From: Melioribacteraceae bacterium
GTDB lineage: Bacteria; Bacteroidota; Ignavibacteria; Ignavibacteriales; Melioribacteraceae
Length of the DNA: 64,000 nucleotides
Direction of reading: 5' to 3'
Assembly (NCBI GenBank): GCA_016927595.1
Contig: JAFGMI010000023.1
Span: 40,536 to 104,535 of the forward strand
The first letter of the stretch is position 1; each line of letters opens with the position of its first letter. The notes under the pieces were generated by a model. It had not been told where the DNA came from. It saw only the letters and a list, made by a program, of their open reading frames with translations, and did no database searches. Shown piece by piece: positions 1 through 7,517 of the stretch. Made by a program: the position numbers and the translations under genes.

Positions 1-2
1 TT

Positions 3-599
3 GATCCGTTACCCATTATAAAAAGCTTTGCCTCTATGTCAAAAGAAAGCAAAGAGTATCAGGGACACGGCTGGGGTTATTCATTATTAAGCGATGGAAA
101 GTGGAAAATATATAAAAGCATCAAGCCGGTTTGGGAAGACGAAACAAAGGATATAAATACTTCGAAACTTCTTCTTGTGCATGCTCGCAGCGCTTTCAGG
201 GATGAGGGGATTAAAGTTGAAAATAATATGCCCTTTTGCGATGATAAGTATCAATTTATTTTTAACGGCGAATTGCGGGGTGTACGGATAAAAGAAGAAG
301 GAAGGATAGGTGCCGAAAAAATATTCAATTACATAAAGAGATTCGATAAAGGCGACATTGTTTCAGCTGTAAAAAAGAGCGTCGGAATAATTATGAAGAA
401 AACCGGTTATATTCGTGCGATGAATTTTATAATCAGCAACGGAAAAGAACTGATAATAAATTCGCTTTTCAACGAAGATCCGGATTACTTCAGTTTACAA
501 ATCAGTAAGAGTGATGAAATGATTATTGTTGCGTCGCAGCCCTTGTCAATAGCAAATAATTGGACGACGATTGAAAATAATTCTATAAAGGTGATTTGA
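3..599 (+). CDS. Class II glutamine amidotransferase-like protein, 5'-truncated
   Basis: The reading frame is open from base 3, so the gene begins before the window and the N-terminal catalytic cysteine of the Ntn fold cannot be seen. What remains shows class II (YafJ-like) amidotransferase features: LLVHARSAF (HxRxA-type glutamine-site motif) and FNGELRG (NGEL). The family hydrolyses glutamine to hand ammonia to a partner. Which acceptor is used here is unknown. The stop overlaps the start of the kinase gene (TGATG), so the two are probably co-translated and the amidotransferase belongs with the LysW-type cluster. An internal ATG at base 36 is not the real start, because the motifs and frame continue upstream. 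The assignment rests on motif resemblance only. Confidence 0.6.
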   Translation, partial: DPLPIIKSFASMSKESKEYQGHGWGYSLLSDGKWKIYKSIKPVWEDETKDINTSKLLLVHARSAFRDEGIKVENNMPFCDDKYQFIFNGELRGVRIKEEGRIGAEKIFNYIKRFDKGDIVSAVKKSVGIIMKKTGYIRAMNFIISNGKELIINSLFNEDPDYFSLQISKSDEMIIVASQPLSIANNWTTIENNSIKVI

Positions 600-1390
600 T
601 GAACATTATTAAAATTGGTGGAGGAAGGCAAATTAATACAGAAGGTATAATTATAGACCTTGCCGCATTTAAGGAGAAGTTCATAATAATTCACGGCGCA
701 AATGCATTTCGTGATGATCTTGCTGAACGCTTGGGAGTTAGAAAAAAAGTTATAACTTCAGTCAAAGGTTATTCTTCAGTTTACAGTGATGAGGACTCCC
801 TCGATGTAATGATGATGGCATATTCGGGTTTAAGGAATAAAAGAATAGTGGAATCATGTCAGAAGAAGGGCATTAATGCTATAGGATTAACCGGACTTGA
901 CGGAAGAATGATACAGGGGGCTAGAAATCAGGGAATAAGAGTAAGAGAAGATGGAAAGTTGCGGCTTATCCGGGATTTTTCGGGCAAACCGAAATCAGTT
1001 AACACCGGACTGTTGAATCTTCTTCTGGATAATAATTACATACCTGTGCTTACGGTTCCGATAACAGATGAAGAAGGTTTTGCGATTAACTCGGAAAATG
1101 ATGACATAATAGCCTCGATAAACGATATAATAAATGCAAAGAGAATATTTCAGTTTATTGAGGCTCCCGGATATTTGAAAAATCCCATGGACGAGTCGTC
1201 GGTTATTAAATATATTTCGAAGCATGAACTGGCGGCACTTGAAGAAACTTCGGAAGGCAGAATGAAAAGAAAAATTCATGCACTGAACAAACTTGCCATG
1301 AATAACGAAACAGAAATTATTATTTCTGATGGAAGGGTTGAACATCCTTTAAATGATGCAATCAATGGAAAAGGAACAATAATAAAATGA
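599..1390 (+). CDS. lysZ: [LysW]-aminoadipate/glutamate kinase
   Basis: Amino-acid kinase family protein of about 263 residues. It carries the signatures of the LysW-linked kinases rather than of ArgB: KIGGG at the N terminus, TSVKGYSSVYSDEDSLDV and NAIGLTGLDGR. These kinases phosphorylate the side-chain carboxylate of alpha-aminoadipate (lysine route) or glutamate (ornithine route) while the amino group is held by the carrier LysW. The usual HGGG glycine loop reads HGAN here, which may be normal in this lineage. ATG 599 is preferred over TTG 596 because AAGGTG lies 5-10 bases upstream and the start overlaps the preceding stop. LysW, LysX, LysY and LysK are not in the window and would be expected upstream. 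The substrate cannot be decided from sequence alone. Confidence 0.82.
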   Translation: MNIIKIGGGRQINTEGIIIDLAAFKEKFIIIHGANAFRDDLAERLGVRKKVITSVKGYSSVYSDEDSLDVMMMAYSGLRNKRIVESCQKKGINAIGLTGLDGRMIQGARNQGIRVREDGKLRLIRDFSGKPKSVNTGLLNLLLDNNYIPVLTVPITDEEGFAINSENDDIIASINDIINAKRIFQFIEAPGYLKNPMDESSVIKYISKHELAALEETSEGRMKRKIHALNKLAMNNETEIIISDGRVEHPLNDAINGKGTIIK

Positions 1391-2553
1391 CAAACTACGT
1401 TGAACTGCAAAATCAATATGAATTTGACGTCTACCCGAAAAGAGATGTTGTTATAACCAAGGGTAAAAACGCGGTGCTATGGGACGATAAAGGAAACGCA
1501 TATATTGACTGCGTTGCCGGAATAGGAGTAGCAAATGTGGGTCATGCTAATGATTATGTGGTAAAAGCAATATCCGAACAGGCGGCAAAATTAATAACAT
1601 GTCCGGGAATATTTTATAACGATACGAAAGCGTTATTGCTCAAAAAACTTATTGATATTACACCGGCTAATTTAACGAGAGCCTTCCTTTGCAATTCCGG
1701 TACCGAAGCAATGGAAGCAGCCATAAAATTTACGAGGTTTACTACAAAGAGAACAAACTTCATTTCGGCAATGAAGGGTTTTCATGGCAGGACATATGGC
1801 GCTTTAAGTGCGACATTTAAGCCTGAATACAGAGAACAATTTGAACCATTGGTTCCGGGCTTTTCGTTCGTTCCTTACAACAATTTTGAAAAGCTTGCAG
1901 AAGAAGTAGATGACAACACAGCTGGGATAATTCTGGAACCGGTTCAGGGAGAGGGAGGCATTAACATCGGGGATAAGGAATATTTTAAAGCTGTAAGGAA
2001 ACTTTGTAACGACAAAGGAATAATCTTGATAATAGATGAGATACAAACGGGATTCTGTCGTACCGGTAAATTCTTTGCAACCGAACATCTGGGAATCGAA
2101 CCCGATATACTGACTATAGCGAAAAGCATTGCAGGTGGTTTTCCTATGGGGGCAGCGGTCTGCTCCGATAAAATCAGTCTTCCGCTCGGCAAGCACGGAT
2201 CTACATTCGGCGGTAATCCTCTGGCATGCGCAGCTTCACTGGCGGCGATTCAATTTATGCAGGATAATAAACTTGCAGAAGCTGCAGAAGATAAAGGAAA
2301 ATATTTTGCTGATAAGCTTATTAAAATTGAAAGCCCTGTTATCAGGTCAATCAGAAATTTAGGTCTGATGATTGGTATAGAATTAAAAACAAAAGTTCAG
2401 CCTTATTTAATTGAACTAATGAAAAAGGGGGTTCTCGCCCTGCCGGCAGGGAAAACAGTAATCAGACTTTTACCACCATTGACAGTAGAATACGGGCAGC
2501 TCGATACTGTGGCAGAGGTACTAAAAGAAGTATTAAAAGCTGATATCCAATAA
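1387..2553 (+). CDS. lysJ: LysJ/ArgD-type aminotransferase (PLP), LysW-cluster copy
   Basis: Class III PLP-dependent aminotransferase of 388 residues. Visible landmarks are CNSGTEAMEAAIKF (PLP phosphate pocket), FHGRTYG, the IDEIQTGFCRTG aspartate region and the Schiff-base lysine in TIAKSIAGGFPMGA. The family transaminates the omega-semialdehyde made by the LysY or ArgC reductase to lysine- or ornithine-type products. The start overlaps the lysZ stop (ATGA), so it is translationally coupled to the LysW kinase, which favours a [LysW]-aminoadipate semialdehyde or glutamate semialdehyde substrate. A second paralogue (argD, 5818) lies in the arginine operon, so the duplication probably divides lysine and arginine work. 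That division is inference from position. Confidence 0.82.
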   Translation: MTNYVELQNQYEFDVYPKRDVVITKGKNAVLWDDKGNAYIDCVAGIGVANVGHANDYVVKAISEQAAKLITCPGIFYNDTKALLLKKLIDITPANLTRAFLCNSGTEAMEAAIKFTRFTTKRTNFISAMKGFHGRTYGALSATFKPEYREQFEPLVPGFSFVPYNNFEKLAEEVDDNTAGIILEPVQGEGGINIGDKEYFKAVRKLCNDKGIILIIDEIQTGFCRTGKFFATEHLGIEPDILTIAKSIAGGFPMGAAVCSDKISLPLGKHGSTFGGNPLACAASLAAIQFMQDNKLAEAAEDKGKYFADKLIKIESPVIRSIRNLGLMIGIELKTKVQPYLIELMKKGVLALPAGKTVIRLLPPLTVEYGQLDTVAEVLKEVLKADIQ

Positions 2554-2576
2554 TATGAATATGTATACATATTATT
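2549..2576. promoter_or_regulatory. Nested inverted repeats, candidate ArgR operator
   Basis: Two overlapping dyads sit on the lysJ stop codon. The arms AATAATATG (2549-2557) and CATATTATT (2568-2576) are perfect reverse complements. The inner AATATGTATACATATT (2558-2573) is a perfect 16-bp palindrome. AT-rich palindromes with TG/CA steps resemble ARG boxes, and argR lies in the operon downstream, so an ArgR operator is plausible. A run of six T at 2581-2586 follows closely, so a weak terminator of the lys cluster is an alternative. Confidence 0.4.
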
Positions 2577-2607
2577 GATATTTTTTAAAATTTGTGAAAA
2601 TAAATTC

Positions 2608-2637
2608 TTGACTTGATACGGGCGGTTTGTTTATGTT
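2608..2637 (+). promoter_or_regulatory. Candidate promoter of the arg operon leader
   Basis: TTGACT (2608-2613), an 18-base spacer and TATGTT (2632-2637) resemble a sigma-70 promoter; TATGTTCG is also one mismatch from TAnnTTTG. The predicted start point falls at about 2644, the A of the leader-peptide ATG, which would make the transcript leaderless. Arms TGATACG (2614-2620) and CGTATCA (2638-2644) form an inverted repeat across the spacer and could be an operator. Confidence 0.4.
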
Positions 2638-2643
2638 CGTATC

Positions 2644-2739
2644 ATGCTAAAATTAAAAAGCCATACCACACTTAAATTAAACATAAGCAACAGCCCACAA
2701 TTACGTTCTCGCCGTTTTCCGCGTCCCCTTCTGGGGTAA
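2644..2739 (+). CDS. Arginine-rich leader peptide upstream of argC (candidate attenuator)
   Basis: A 31-codon ORF (ATG 2644, TAA 2737) fills the leader between lysJ and argC. Its last 12 residues read LRSRRFPRPLLG, with four CGN arginine codons among eight consecutive codons (2704-2724) and no arginine earlier. This is the layout of amino-acid attenuator peptides such as the his, leu and ilv leaders. A short CCCC/GGGG hairpin (2725-2736) overlaps the end of the ORF. TTCTC inside the arginine-codon stretch (2706-2710) is complementary to GAGAA of the argC ribosome site (2789-2793). Ribosome stalling on arginine codons could therefore expose the argC start. The only in-frame start is ATG 2644 (TGA at 2614), with no Shine-Dalgarno. 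The mechanism is inference, and the complementarity is weak at five pairs. Confidence 0.55.
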   Translation: MLKLKSHTTLKLNISNSPQLRSRRFPRPLLG

Positions 2740-2798
2740 AATCATTCAAACTAAAATAATACTATTGCTATTAATAATTTAAAAATCGGAGAATGGAA

Positions 2799-3842
2799 AT
2801 GATATCAGTAGGTATCATTGGCGGAACAGGATATACAGGAAAACACTTAGTCAAATTTTGCAGCAATCATCAGCAGGTTGCAGAAATGAATATTTATGCA
2901 AATTCTACAGCGGGTGAGTTTTTGCATGATATTTTTCCTGAATTTTCGGGTGTTATAGATAACGACAGGATTCAGTCGGCAGATCAATTAAGCTACGATC
3001 ATGATCTATATTTTGTTTCGCTTCCACACGGTTCATCTCTCGATATTATTAACGATTTGATAAGTAAAGGGAAAAAAGTAATAGATCTCGGTGGCGATTT
3101 CAGACTTAATAATCCTGAACTTTACAATGAATGGTACGGCTTTGAACACCGGTACAAGGAATTATTGAATAAAAAGCACTACGGACTTGCGGATCTATAC
3201 AATATTAACGGATATCATTTAATATCCAACCCCGGATGTTACCCTACTGCAGCTTTATTGTCATTGCTGCCGGTAGTATGCAGCTACAGCAGTAAGATAG
3301 CATCTGTCAGCGTTAATTCATATTCAGGTTCGAGTGGTGCGGGCAAATCGCCGAAACAGCATCTTCTGCTTTCGGAGCTGTATTCTAATGTGAAAGCATA
3401 TAACGTAGGCAAACACAGACACCAGCCTGAAATACAGCAGGAACTTGCCCGGTGCGAATACGAAGGTCCGTTCTCATTTGTAACACATTTGTTTCCGGTC
3501 GATGTGGGGATATATTCGACGAGCATAGTTCATCTTAAAGAATCTGTTCCTGAGGAAGAGATCAGACAAACATACTACGAAAATTACCTGGGCAAGATTT
3601 TTGTCAGACTTAGAAATGTTCCTCCGGAATTAAAATGGGTTATCGGCACAAATTTTTGCGATATAAATATTACCGTAAATGGTTCTATAATTATAATCAC
3701 GGCTGCAATCGATAATCTTATCAAAGGTGCTTCAGGACAGGCTGTTCAGAACATGAACATGATGTTTGGTTTCAAGCCTTCCGAAGGACTTATTACAGAG
3801 AGCCAGCTTGAAAAACTTGAATTAAAATTAGGGGAAGGATAA
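2799..3842 (+). CDS. argC: N-acetyl-gamma-glutamyl-phosphate reductase
   Basis: Third step of acetylated arginine synthesis: NADPH-dependent reduction of N-acetylglutamyl phosphate to the semialdehyde. The N terminus has the Rossmann motif GIIGGTGYTG. The catalytic cysteine lies in SNPGCYPTA (C147 counted from ATG 2799). KHRHQPEIQQE near residue 207 is a conserved substrate-site region. Length (347 residues) is normal for the family. ATG 2799 is chosen over 2793 because GGAG (2788-2791) lies 7 bases before 2799 but only 1 base before 2793. It is the first gene of the arg operon, preceded by the leader peptide, and argJ follows with no gap. LysY paralogues have a similar fold, but position with argJBDRGH supports ArgC. 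Confidence 0.93.
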   Translation: MISVGIIGGTGYTGKHLVKFCSNHQQVAEMNIYANSTAGEFLHDIFPEFSGVIDNDRIQSADQLSYDHDLYFVSLPHGSSLDIINDLISKGKKVIDLGGDFRLNNPELYNEWYGFEHRYKELLNKKHYGLADLYNINGYHLISNPGCYPTAALLSLLPVVCSYSSKIASVSVNSYSGSSGAGKSPKQHLLLSELYSNVKAYNVGKHRHQPEIQQELARCEYEGPFSFVTHLFPVDVGIYSTSIVHLKESVPEEEIRQTYYENYLGKIFVRLRNVPPELKWVIGTNFCDINITVNGSIIIITAAIDNLIKGASGQAVQNMNMMFGFKPSEGLITESQLEKLELKLGEG

Positions 3843-5048
3843 ATGTGGCAATATATATCTGACGGATCGATAACTTCGGTGAAAGGAATTAGAGCAGCAG
3901 GAATTAATTGCGGTCTTAAGAAGAGGAAAAAAGATATTGCCCTGATAACTTCTTCAATTCCCGCGAACGCAGCAGGTACATTCACTCTGAACAAAGTGCA
4001 GGCAGCCCCTGTAGTTGTTTCAAAGGAAATTATTGCTGAAGGCAAAAAAGTTATGGCGATACTGATAAATTCCGGAAATGCAAATGCATGCACAGGGGTA
4101 GACGGTTTTAAAGACGCTGTTGAAACACAAAATTATTGCGCCGAAAAACTTAACATAGATCCAAAAGAAGTCATAATTAGTTCTACCGGCGTTATAGGAC
4201 AGAGAATGAATACCGAAGTTATTAAAACCGGTATTGATCAGTTAACCGAAAAATTAAACGATGACGGCGGGATTGATGCAGCAGAAGCAATCATGACAAC
4301 TGATTTGAAAATAAAAAGTTTTGCATTGAATCTTTCTCTCGAAATGGGAGAAATAACGCTCGGCGGTATCTGTAAGGGAAGCGGTATGATTCATCCCAAT
4401 ATGGCAACAATGCTGGCATTCCTGGCCACGGATGCGGATATTGATCAAAAGTTACTTCAGAAAGCACTTTCAAAAGCGGTTGCTGAAACATTTAACAAAA
4501 TTTCAGTCGACGGCGAAACCAGTACAAACGACATGGTAATACTAATTTCAAACGGTGCAAGCGGAATAAAAATTACAGAAGATACTCATGAATACAATTT
4601 GTTCCTTTCATCGTTGAAAGATATTTGCAGAAAAATGGCAAAAGCAATTGTTGCTGACGGTGAAGGGGCAACAAAATTGATTACCATCTCAATTAAGAAT
4701 GCCAAAACTGAGGAGGATGCTGATACGATTGCAAGAGCGATTGCGAAATCACCTCTTGTTAAAACAGCAATAAACGGATGCGATGCTAACTGGGGAAGAA
4801 TTATTTCAGCTGCAGGAAGTTCGGGAGCCGAAATTAATCCGACAAACACTTCAATATTCTTCGATAACCTTCCGGTTCTTCTTCCCGATTACCAGGTTGT
4901 GGTTGATGAAGAAAAAGCAAAGCAGATTCTTTCAAAGGATGAAATTAAAATAGAACTGGACTTAAGCGACGGTGTAGCCTCATCAACATGGTGGACATGC
5001 GACTTTTCGGAAGACTATGTTAAAATTAACGCAAGCTACAGATCATAG
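3843..5048 (+). CDS. argJ: Bifunctional glutamate N-acetyltransferase / ornithine acetyltransferase
   Basis: ArgJ moves the acetyl group from N-acetylornithine back to glutamate, making the pathway cyclic; some members also use acetyl-CoA. The family precursor cuts itself before a threonine nucleophile, seen here in MIHPNMATMLAF (T189). The upstream oxyanion and binding motifs KVQAAPV, NSGNANACTG and SSTGVIGQ are present, and GCDANWGRI lies in the beta part. Length (401 residues) is typical. The start directly abuts the argC stop and has GGGGAAGG just upstream. Presence of argJ means a separate argA or argE is not strictly required. Whether it is mono- or bifunctional cannot be read from the sequence. 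Confidence 0.93.
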   Translation: MWQYISDGSITSVKGIRAAGINCGLKKRKKDIALITSSIPANAAGTFTLNKVQAAPVVVSKEIIAEGKKVMAILINSGNANACTGVDGFKDAVETQNYCAEKLNIDPKEVIISSTGVIGQRMNTEVIKTGIDQLTEKLNDDGGIDAAEAIMTTDLKIKSFALNLSLEMGEITLGGICKGSGMIHPNMATMLAFLATDADIDQKLLQKALSKAVAETFNKISVDGETSTNDMVILISNGASGIKITEDTHEYNLFLSSLKDICRKMAKAIVADGEGATKLITISIKNAKTEEDADTIARAIAKSPLVKTAINGCDANWGRIISAAGSSGAEINPTNTSIFFDNLPVLLPDYQVVVDEEKAKQILSKDEIKIELDLSDGVASSTWWTCDFSEDYVKINASYRS

Positions 5049-5060
5049 GGAGGTATTAGG

Positions 5061-5846
5061 ATGAAGCTGGCATTGATAAAACTTAGCGGAAAAACAATTG
5101 ATACATTCACAACATCCGATAACGGGTTAAATATTCTTAACAGACTCAAAACAGAATACGACGGCATTGTTATAGTTCATGGAGGCGGTAAACTTATAAC
5201 CGAATGGTCCGAAAAGCTAGGACATGTTTCTACTTTTCACGAGGGACAGAGAGTAACCTGTGCCAACACAATTGAAGTCGTTTCGTCCGTACAGGGAGGA
5301 TTGCTGAATAATAAAATGACATCGTACCTATTCACTCATAACATTAAAACCATCGGGTTAAACGGAATAGACGGCGGATTATTTAAAGCTGAACAGCTCG
5401 ATGAAAAGCTTGGTTATGTAGGCAAACCGGTGCAGGCAAGCCAGGTGGATTGGATACTGGATTTAATTGACAAAGGATTTGTTCCCGTATTCTCAAGTAT
5501 CTGTGCGGATGAAACCGGACAACTGATGAACGTTAATGCCGATGTATTCTCTTCTGCACTTGCAATTGCCCTTAATGCACAAACGGTTTTGTTCTTTTCA
5601 GATGTTGACGGAGTTCAGCTTAATAATAAATATCAGAACCTGTTAACAACCAAGGAAATTAAATCAGGAATTACTTCAGGTGAAATAAGCGGCGGTATGA
5701 TACCGAAGATGAAAAGCTGTATGGAGCTTATCGATAAAGGTATATCGAAACTGTGGATCGGGAACGACTTTAATGATTTTAATGAAGTATTAAAAAACAA
5801 AAAAAGAGGAACCTGGATTGTTGGCGAAAAAAGAATTGCAGTTTAA
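5061..5846 (+). CDS. argB: Acetylglutamate kinase
   Basis: Second arginine step: ATP-dependent phosphorylation of N-acetylglutamate. The protein is an amino-acid kinase of 261 residues with the nucleotide/phosphate loop IVHGGGKLITEWSEKLG, GLNGIDGGL, the NVNADVFSSALA region and LFFSDVDGV. It differs from the LysW-type kinase at 599 in keeping HGGG and lacking the TSPSG-like block. AGGGAGG lies well placed before ATG 5061. The length and short N terminus do not show the N-terminal helix of arginine-inhibited hexameric forms, but feedback behaviour cannot be predicted with confidence. Its 3' end overlaps argD. Confidence 0.92.
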   Translation: MKLALIKLSGKTIDTFTTSDNGLNILNRLKTEYDGIVIVHGGGKLITEWSEKLGHVSTFHEGQRVTCANTIEVVSSVQGGLLNNKMTSYLFTHNIKTIGLNGIDGGLFKAEQLDEKLGYVGKPVQASQVDWILDLIDKGFVPVFSSICADETGQLMNVNADVFSSALAIALNAQTVLFFSDVDGVQLNNKYQNLLTTKEIKSGITSGEISGGMIPKMKSCMELIDKGISKLWIGNDFNDFNEVLKNKKRGTWIVGEKRIAV

Positions 5847-7026
5847 TGATTACAGTCGATTTCTTGTAAATACCTATAAGCGTCATTCTGTAAATTTTAT
5901 TTCCGGAAATGGTATTTACCTGCACGACGATCAGGGGAGAAAATATCTCGATTTTCTTTCAGGTATTGCCGTTACCGGTTTCGGGCACAATCACCCCAAA
6001 CTAGTAACAGCCGCTGTAAATCAGATAATGAATTTGTGGCATGTTTCGAACCTGTTTGAGTCCGCTTCTCAGTCTGAACTTGCTGCAAAACTTGCCGAAG
6101 CTTCCGGTTTATCGGGTGTTTTTTTCTGTAATTCCGGTACGGAAGCAAACGAAGCTGCTATTAAGTTCGCAAGAAAATACGGAAAAGGCAGATCGACAAT
6201 CATCACAACGTTGGGCAGTTTTCACGGCAGAACAATGGGCAGTCTTTCAGCCTCTGCGCAATTTAAATTATGGGACGGATTTCATCCTCTGACTCCTGGT
6301 TTTAAGTATGTTCCGTACAATGATATTGAAGCTGTAATTAGTTCAATAGAGAAAGATACTGTTGGAATAATGGTGGAGCCGATTCAAGGTGAAAGCGGAA
6401 TTATTATACCCGATGATGACTATCTTCAGCACTTAAGCAAAATATGCAGCGAGAATGATATCTTGCTGATACTTGACGAAGTTCAAACAGGAATAGGCAG
6501 AACAGGCAAACATTTTTCCTATCAGTGGTATGATGTTCAACCCGACATTGTAACTTCGGCAAAGGGCATTGCAAACGGTCTTCCCCTCGGTGCTGTTATT
6601 TGTTCAGAAAAAGTTGCCGATATTATTCAACCCGGAATGCACGGTTCTACTTTCGGCGGTAATCCGGTCGCAGTTTCGGCTGCGAATATGGTAATGAATT
6701 TACTTGATGATGAGGTGCTCGAGAACATAAAACTTAAAGGAGCGATCCTAATGCGGAAGATATCCGAATTAAATTGTGATTCCGTGAAGGAGATTCGGGG
6801 AAAGGGATTAATGATTGGAGTTGAGTTTCACAAAGAAGTAAATGCAAAAGAATTTTCTTCAAAGCTTTTAAGAAACGGGGTTATAACTACCACCGCAGGA
6901 GAAAATGTTTTAAGACTGCTTCCGCCGTATATAATAACTGAAGAAAATATAGATAATTTTATTAACGTTTTTGCTGAAAGCCTAAATGATTATATTCGGA
7001 TTAACAATCAAAAACTACATTCATAA
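5818..7026 (+). CDS. argD: Acetylornithine aminotransferase
   Basis: PLP aminotransferase of 402 residues that converts N-acetylglutamate semialdehyde to N-acetylornithine. Landmarks are FFCNSGTEANEAAIKFAR, FHGRTMGS, LDEVQTGIGRTG and the PLP lysine in TSAKGIANGLPLGA. No ATG is available near the N terminus. TTG 5818 is taken as start because AGAGGA lies 8 bases upstream, giving a 29-base overlap with argB. TTG 5821 is the alternative. The overlap implies coupled translation. It is a clear paralogue of the aminotransferase at 1387 but differs in many positions, so this is an old duplication rather than a recent repeat. Confidence 0.92.
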   Translation: MLAKKELQFNDYSRFLVNTYKRHSVNFISGNGIYLHDDQGRKYLDFLSGIAVTGFGHNHPKLVTAAVNQIMNLWHVSNLFESASQSELAAKLAEASGLSGVFFCNSGTEANEAAIKFARKYGKGRSTIITTLGSFHGRTMGSLSASAQFKLWDGFHPLTPGFKYVPYNDIEAVISSIEKDTVGIMVEPIQGESGIIIPDDDYLQHLSKICSENDILLILDEVQTGIGRTGKHFSYQWYDVQPDIVTSAKGIANGLPLGAVICSEKVADIIQPGMHGSTFGGNPVAVSAANMVMNLLDDEVLENIKLKGAILMRKISELNCDSVKEIRGKGLMIGVEFHKEVNAKEFSSKLLRNGVITTTAGENVLRLLPPYIITEENIDNFINVFAESLNDYIRINNQKLHS

Positions 7027-7044
7027 ACAAAATATCAGAAGGCT

Positions 7045-7500
7045 ATGTCAGCAAAACTAAGAAGACAATCTATTATCAAAAGAATTCTCAACGAGAGAAT
7101 AATTTCAAATCAAGAGCAGCTTCTGAAGTTACTTCACAGCGAAGGTCTCAAAGTAACTCAGGCAACTCTTAGCCGCGATTTTGCCGATCTCGGTGTAATA
7201 AGAACTTTTATGGACGTAGGAGTTCGATACATTCTGAGCAGCGACGATTTCGGTAAGCATATATCAAAACTTATCGGTCTTGAGATATTGAGCGTCAGTA
7301 ACAATGAGAATATGATTCTAATAAGGACACTCGCCGGCAGGGCGCAGGGTGTGGCGCACTATATCGACAGGCTCAACAGGGAAGAAATTCTCGGAACAAT
7401 AGGCGGTGATGATACCGTACTTATTATCCCCGATAAAGTAAAGAGTATTCAGGCAATACTTGACATGATTGATGAAATAATTTCGAACAAACCAGATTAA
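7045..7500 (+). CDS. argR: Arginine repressor
   Basis: Hexameric arginine-sensing DNA-binding regulator of 151 residues. The N-terminal winged helix includes RRQSIIKRIL and VTQATLSRDF, the ArgR recognition-helix signature. The C-terminal domain holds GTIGGDDTVLII, which contains the paired aspartates that bind arginine. It sits inside the operon between argD and argG (18- and 17-base gaps), so it is probably autoregulated. The inverted repeats at 2549-2576 are the most obvious candidate operator in the window. Together with the arginine-rich leader peptide this suggests two layers of arginine control. That combination is inference. Confidence 0.93.
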   Translation: MSAKLRRQSIIKRILNERIISNQEQLLKLLHSEGLKVTQATLSRDFADLGVIRTFMDVGVRYILSSDDFGKHISKLIGLEILSVSNNENMILIRTLAGRAQGVAHYIDRLNREEILGTIGGDDTVLIIPDKVKSIQAILDMIDEIISNKPD

Positions 7501-7517
7501 CATTAAGGAGCAGACAA

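Noticed and set aside
2614..2644. The TGATACG/CGTATCA inverted repeat as a riboswitch stem
   Set aside because: The arms flank a promoter-like stretch and would lie upstream of or at the predicted transcript start, so a DNA operator is the simpler reading. No known riboswitch consensus is visible in the arg leader.
1387..7026. The two aminotransferase genes as a recent tandem duplication
   Set aside because: The proteins share motifs but differ widely elsewhere, and no long matching DNA stretches were seen, so they are ancient paralogues.
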